From Lunularia cruciata (Eukaryota > Streptophyta > Marchantiopsida > Lunulariales > Lunulariaceae), in NCBI GenBank assembly GCA_948567375.1, contig OX419756.1, positions 11,351,001 to 11,415,000 on the forward strand: a stretch of 64,000 nucleotides of DNA. Direction: 5' to 3'. A program made the position numbers and the translations under genes. How positions within the stretch are numbered: position 1 is the stretch's first letter; each line of letters starts with the position of its first letter. The notes beneath the pieces were generated by a model. That model had not been told where the DNA came from. It ran no database searches and saw nothing but the letters and a program-made list of their open reading frames with translations. Shown here in pieces: positions 58,801-64,000 of this stretch.

Positions 58801-61800
58801 GCTTCGTATCATTCAGAAGTAGCACTGTTGAGCAATGCGGAGTGCAGTTTACAGAAACTCTGAAGATTGTGGCCAAGGGATTCTCTACGAAAAAAATGCA
58901 TCCGCGGATTCTAATCTGAAATTTTCTTCGAATATGTACAGTAGATTCGGATAGATCCACCACGCATCGAGCTACATGAAGCTACTAGCTTCGGATCCTC
59001 GGTGTCCAATCAGTATTCAAATTACACTTACCTCTTCAGGAGCTCCCTTGCTTGCTCTGTGCCATTTACCATCACTGTCAATGAAGGTGATAGCTGTGCG
59101 TTTGTCCACGGGATTGAAAGGTAGAAAATGGATTTCTGTGATGTCAGCACGAGCCTAATTGAACGCAGACATTGCATATTAGAATTTGGGAAAATCCCTC
59201 TGGCTATACATCTATCAGTAGTAATACATGGGGACGTGCCAAATGCTAGCAACTTACCTGTTTGGGGTCGTCTAGCATTCCCACAATCGCTGTGTCGATG
59301 GCATCTTGATTTTCTATTCTTGCAGCTCTTGCTGCTGATAGTACTACGTAATCTTTGTCGACACCCTTGGTGAAACACTGCAAACAACAGATCTCTCTTT
59401 CAATCTATACAGCAACGGTGTAATTATATAGGTTCACTTTTGTCGCCATAAATATATCGGTTCGACAGGTCTGAAAGAATGTAAAGCCTCGGATCAAAAT
59501 CGGGAAAATTCAATGAGTTTAAGTTTACCTCAATCAGGTTCTTATCCACTGTAAGCTTGTTCAAGGTCAGTGTCCCGGTCTTGTCGCTGCAGAGCACATC
59601 CATACCAGCGAGCTCCTCTATTGCAGTCATCCTCTTTGTAATGGCTCCCTGTCATGTAACCAAACACATTAGATTTGAGGTGAATCACAGACACTGTCAG
59701 GATACCAGTGGCCTTCAGCATTATCCCCAGTTTTCTTCAGTAATTCAGATAATCTCTATTTTGATTTAGCATATGTGTTGCTTTGACGAAAAACTTCACA
59801 TTTGAATCTCGCAGTAATTGACTGAAGCTATTTACCTGTTGAGACAAGCGGTGAGATCCAATAGCCATAGTCACTGACAGAACTGTGGGCATTGCAATCG
59901 GGATTCCTCCTATCAGTAGCACTAGGAGGTTGTCGATACCTTCACGATATTTTCTCTTCTGAATTGGGTACATAACGATAATTTCTACCACCAGACCTAT
60001 GGCTATTGAAACTATGCAGAAATTTCCTATAGCCGTGAGCACCTGCAAACCAGAATAGCAATTTAGTTATATCTTGGCGAAAATTCATTGAGGTCGCGAC
60101 TGCATGACAGAAAGGGCAGGATGAAGCTCAAGAAACTCGTTAAGTGAATAGCATTCACACACCTTCTGAAAATGGCCAACTTGATGTGTGCTATCCACAA
60201 GATGAGCAGCTTTCCCAAAAAAGCTGTGCACGCCAGTAGCTATGACCACTGCCTCAAGTTCTCCTTGCTTACACGTAGATCCTGAATAGACCTCGTCTCC
60301 CGGCTTTTTGGTAACGGGAAGGGACTCACCAGTAAGGGCTGACTGCATGCGCACAACCTTCAGCGTCAGAGTAAATAGAACACAACGAGTGTGTTTAACT
60401 CCGTAGCTATGGTAAAGTCAACATCAAACCAGAGATCACATAAATTTGATAGTTTCTGAATACCATATTATCGTTCTTACCTGGTCAATCTTTAAAGGAT
60501 CTCCTTCAAGAAGGCGAGCATCAGCAGGCACGATGTCACCAAGCTTGATGCTAATAATATCTCCAGGGACAAGGATCTCTGCATCCTGTTCAGACCACTT
60601 CCCATCTCGAAGTACCTGCACATTCAAACATAAACATTGTCCGTTATACATGCCGTGAGTAAAATAAAGGCTGACCGTACCCAGATCTTTCAACCTAAAC
60701 ACATGAATGAATTTCCCTTGATTATACAGTATAATGTCCGCTGGTGAAGTGCTTCTTACCTTGGTTTTTGGAGCAAGGCGAGCCATCAATGAAGCAGCGG
60801 CATTCCCTGCGTTGTTTTCTTCAATAAAACTGATGGTGGAGTTGATTACCAGCAGTGTCAAGATACCGATGAAGTCCTGCCAATCTGGAGGTTTTCCCTG
60901 AACATTTCAACTCTTTATTAGGTACCATTGTGTTGCTATTGATCCTATGCTATTGCTGTGATCGACATTGGTTCCTTTACAAAATTATCTTACTAGGAAG
61001 ACTGATCGATCATACGGGAATTAGATTCAATTTTAGAGGTTGAATGAAGTTCAAGATTGTAGACCAAAATGAATTAGTGACTTCAAGTAAATTACAACGT
61101 TATTATGGGAAAGCTTCTTACTCCTCCATTCGCCAAAGCAATAGACATTATGGCAGCAGCTTCCATGACCCACGAGAGGGGATTCCACATGAATCCCAGA
61201 AACTTAAGTATCTTGCTCTCCTGTGAATAAAATACGGCTTCGCCTGTTAGTTCTGGAAGATCTACGTAAGATCTACGCGCACATAGATATTGGTCAAAAT
61301 CACAAATTTGACCAATATCTATGTGCGCGTAGATCTCACATAGAGTAAATTAAAAGATCAACTAATCAGTCACCGTAAATTGCGAGTCGGAATTTAAAGC
61401 ACTTCATAGTTTGAGAAACCCGGAGAATAGTTTTTCACACCGATTTCTCTTCAAGTTTATTGTAGCCAAAAATAGTCAGGCGTTGCGCGCCTTCGGCCTG
61501 AGACAGACCCGCTTTGGAGCATTTTAGCTGCGTGAACACTTCCTCGATTGGTATATGTTCCTGAGTACACACAATAAGAATGACAAAACTCATTCCATCA
61601 TCCCTCCGTGGGAAGAAGTCCTTGTACTTGCGAGTTCAAAACAGGTATTAATATTGATGAAAACATCCAATGCATATATCTACCAAGTTTTCCTGTCATG
61701 AAGATCATCTCGATTTATTTTCGGTCGGTCCCGCAAAGAATCCTTTACCAGATCTGCCGTCTCGTCGACGAAGGACTGAAGAGAATCCACTTTCCCCTCC

Positions 61801-61802
61801 AT
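55750..61802 (-). CDS. Plasma-membrane H+-ATPase (P3A-type), 21 exons, complete
   Basis: Exons from the ATG at 61802: 61749-61802, 61441-61560, 61122-61220, 60760-60897, 60481-60615, 60163-60342, 59836-60042, 59529-59648, 59258-59377, 59032-59154, 58656-58760, 58378-58522, 57986-58147, 57650-57888, 57436-57468, 57190-57271, 56877-57037, 56546-56719, 56270-56452, 55991-56163, 55750-55858. The sum is 2862 nt = 953 codons plus stop; Arabidopsis AHA2 has 948. Motifs: TGES (actuator), DKTGT with Asp333 phosphorylated, [23 protein letters not shown]. Proton-path residues Asn110, Arg658 and Asp687 correspond to AHA2 Asn106, Arg655 and Asp684. It pumps H+ out of the cell and energises transport. The C-terminus lacks the Tyr-Thr-Val end bound by 14-3-3 proteins, and the last exon frame is odd. 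One intron starts with GC. Confidence 0.95.
61269..61336. repeat. Perfect 30-bp inverted repeat with 8-nt loop, intron 2 of the H+-ATPase gene
   Basis: Left arm 61269-61298 begins AGATCTACGCGCACATAG; right arm 61307-61336 is its exact reverse complement; the loop is 61299-61306. It lies wholly in the intron between exons 61441-61560 and 61122-61220. Confidence 0.97.
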
Positions 61803-62152
61803 GGCTACGTGCGATACCGCACGTGTAAGTTCGGCAAATGAAGCAGTCCCCGAACCTTACGTCCAAATTGAATCTAGCTGACCATGCAGAGGCGACTGCC
61901 TATATTTTCCTCAGTAAGGAAGTTGGACAAATAAAATGTGGGTTACAAGCGCCATGCAATGCAGAGCTAATTGGGAAAGCTGCCACTAAAGGCGCTTCAC
62001 CAAAGAAGCTTACCAGCAACTCAGAGCTCTAGATAGAAACAGCAGACAGGGAGGGTGGTGATTGTGTGATGCCAAATCTCCACATATAAACGTTTCCTTC
62101 GAGACCTTCTCATAAGGGACTGACTAGGCAGAACTGGCTAGAAAGGACAACT

Positions 62153-62190
62153 CTCGTAGAGTCACAGGGCGGGGCGTGTGACTCTACGAG
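62153..62190. repeat. 14-bp perfect inverted repeat with GC-rich loop upstream of the H+-ATPase gene
   Basis: Arms CTCGTAGAGTCACA (62153-62166) and TGTGACTCTACGAG (62177-62190) enclose GGGCGGGGCG. It is about 350-390 bp upstream of the ATG at 61802, so in the promoter or 5' UTR. A second small palindrome, CCAGCAC-TTCA-GTGCTGG, follows near 62210. Confidence 0.9.
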
Positions 62191-62439
62191 GTGCTGCCTG
62201 TGGTAATCCAGCACTTCAGTGCTGGATGCAGTTTACCCATCGATGCATGACAAAAGCCCCACATTTTGTGGCTCATTTATCGCAATACCACTCCTTGAAG
62301 CCGCATCGTTCAGATGGTCCGTGCCAGAAGATTGGAGCTACACTACTTTGGCTCGGAATGCGAAGTGATGAACAACGATGAACTATGCGCATGAGCTGAA
62401 TTATAGGCTTACTCTTATAACTCTTTATCCACCAATTAT

Positions 62440-63854
62440 CAAATTGATAATAAGGATCTAAAAAAATAAATATTATCTATTTTCTCTTCCTCACTAATAA
62501 ATCTTTCACCATTTAAAGTCTTAGAAATTCTAAGCCTGTATGAACTTATTTTCTCGTGTGGTAAATCATGATATTATCATACAACTGAACTTGCATGCAT
62601 CCATGAAAAATTTAAAATGTAAAGTTAAAATTACAAAATTTGAATAAGGAAAAGGCCTTCATATTAGATAAAGTTTTTTATGATATTAAGTTCTGATCAG
62701 AATCTATTGACTCCGACTCTACAATGCCTCCGGGGAAGACACCCCTCCTAATTATCTATTGCCCTTATCACTAAGAGACCATTATCCCAATCATTGTCAT
62801 AATCATTCATTTTTATCTTATCTAGATTTTTTGCATCTGGATTATCACCCCTTATTTTCATACTATCTTTCACCTTTGCTTTGATCTTAAGGATCAATTT
62901 TCACTAAGTGAGTCAACAACATCTTAAGTGAAAATCACTCTTAATGGACTCGGTTTGCAACTAATATTCACCTCCTCTCTTCCACAGTAGACATTTCCCC
63001 TTTCCTATAAAATGGTTGAGTGAACCAGTATGAATGTTTGCCGAGGTAGCCACTCCCACATATCTTGTGAGGTGGTTAACAAGTCAACAAGTATGGTTGT
63101 TGATGCCAAGGCGGGTATAAGGTTTAAAAACATAGCTTTGCCATGACTTCCTTTGTCAAAAGAATGTTGGTCTTCTTCCTATAAGAGTAGAAGCATGTTG
63201 AATACTCATCTAAAATATATGATATGCGAAGGGAATGAAAATCACTAATACATACTTTGGGAAGTCCGAACTATTTATCAACCTTTGATGTTTCCTTACA
63301 ATGTACATTTGAGAGCCTATCTCAAATTCCTTATGGTTGAAAGGAAAGATGGTAATGGATCTGCAACATTAGCTCAAAGGACAACCATCCTTTCCAATAC
63401 TGCATTAGCTTGCTAGGATTGTTAAGAGTGTAAGGAAATGAGTACTTAGTGAGCTTCCGCTTTCCTTCCACTTTTGTAGGGGACCAAGCAATGTATGGCT
63501 GCTTGTCTTGTCTTGACATTCAATGCAAGCTCCAAATCTACTCAAAACTTGATGGAGAAAAGCTTTGCCAAATGACAATGCAGCAATGCTAGGTAGCTAG
63601 TTGAATGTAAAGTGGCTACCTCAAACACCTGGTCAAAGTCTTGTTTTGCATTTGAAAAATCTTCAACGGTAGTAAGACGTCTCCAAGACATAATATAAGC
63701 ATTTTGATGAGTACTACCAGGCCTATGGACTACCTCAAACTCACACTCTTGAAGTATCAGTGCCCAACAAGCTAGCTTGCATGTAATCTTGTTGTTTGTC
63801 ATCAACCACTTTAATGATTGGTGATTAGTGTACAAGGTGAACTTGGTGCCATAG
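62440..63854. mobile_element. Old element G, copy 2
   Basis: Parallels 25290-26551 and 31016-31400 but lacks the 4.46-kb X element and the copia fragment, so it serves as an empty-site reference. Its start near 62450-62520 is also related to 13960-14110. On the minus strand its right end holds a gypsy RNase H fragment. Confidence 0.75.
63542..63854 (-). pseudogene. Gypsy RNase H fragment
   Basis: Minus frame with YGTKFTLYTNHQSLKWLM (family FxxYTDHKxLKxL), ACWALILQECEFEVVHRPG and STHQNAYIMSWR (family HxNADxLSR). Catalytic Asp changed to Asn in YTNH. Interrupted on its 5' side by the LTR starting at 63855. Confidence 0.85.
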
Positions 63855-64000
63855 TGTAATACCATTAGCTAGACGGATTATCTAGAGGTGGAAATTGGCT
63901 TGGTTATACCTTTAGGGATGTTATAGAAGATGGTTTAAGTAGACCAGATAGAGGTGTCAACAAAACATTACTTACACTAATAGTGCAAAGGTCAAAAACA
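63855..64000 (+). repeat. LTR of family A, cut by the window end
   Basis: TGTAATACCATTAGCTAGAC start with GATTATCTAGAGGTGGAAATTG, parallel to 47898 and 31750. It interrupts the RNase H fragment. Whether it is a solo LTR or the 5' LTR of an element cannot be seen. Confidence 0.85.

Noticed and set aside
1-64000. CRISPR arrays, bacterial operons, ribosomal RNA genes
   Set aside because: None found; introns and transposon types are those of a plant nuclear genome.

Overview
The window is nuclear DNA of a land plant. Two split host genes sit at its ends, and about 50 kb of old, nested transposable elements lie between them. The genes have plant-type short introns, and one encodes a P3A plasma-membrane H+-ATPase of plant length. 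That ATPase does not end in the Tyr-Thr-Val tail of vascular-plant pumps. Together with the short introns, this leans towards a bryophyte or another early-diverging lineage, but the species cannot be fixed from the sequence.

Left edge (1-3641, + strand): the 3' half of a Sec1/Munc18 (KEULE/SEC1-like) secretion gene. Its penultimate coding exon is present twice in tandem. Both copies are 90 nt, in the same phase, have intact splice sites, and are separated by only 51 nt. From 3642 to about 9.2 kb I see flanking DNA, one possible decayed exon and AT-rich repeat remains.

Middle (about 9.2-53.4 kb): a nested repeat block. (1) Three copies of an unrecognised element family, called X here. It encodes a globular N-terminal region followed by a long coiled coil. 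Copy A is at 10.5-12.1 kb (-), with a TATA box and a heat-shock-element-like array upstream. Copy B is at 14.9-25.25 kb (-), split by a complete gypsy element. Copy C is at 26552-31015 (+), bounded by a 5-bp target duplication. (2) Gypsy element E (16393-23787, -), with both LTRs and decayed gag, PR, RT, RNase H and IN. (3) Chromodomain gypsy element D (31750 to about 48478, +), with 5' LTR, initiator-Met-tRNA-type primer site, gag, pol, chromodomain, polypurine tract and 3' LTR. D is interrupted by an antisense solo LTR of its own family, by a roughly 9-kb block and by an LTR of family B. The 9-kb block carries a PIF/Harbinger transposase, a Myb/SANT-like gene and an unknown coiled-coil gene. 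(4) A decayed non-LTR (LINE-type) reverse transcriptase at 50.95-53.3 kb (+). Many stop codons fall where conserved Trp or Arg/Gln codons are expected, as C-to-T decay would produce.

Right part (55750-61802, - strand): a complete 21-exon plasma-membrane H+-ATPase gene whose reconstructed reading frame is 953 codons plus stop. It has one GC-AG intron, a 33-nt exon, a perfect 30-bp hairpin in intron 2 and a disturbed C-terminal frame. From 62.4 kb to the end, repeat DNA returns: a second copy of the sequence that hosts X copy C, a gypsy RNase H fragment, and an LTR running off the window.

The two host genes are functionally separate (vesicle docking, proton pumping). The interest of the middle lies in the insertion order and in the X family. 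Exon borders were placed by splice motifs, frame and family similarity, without transcript data.
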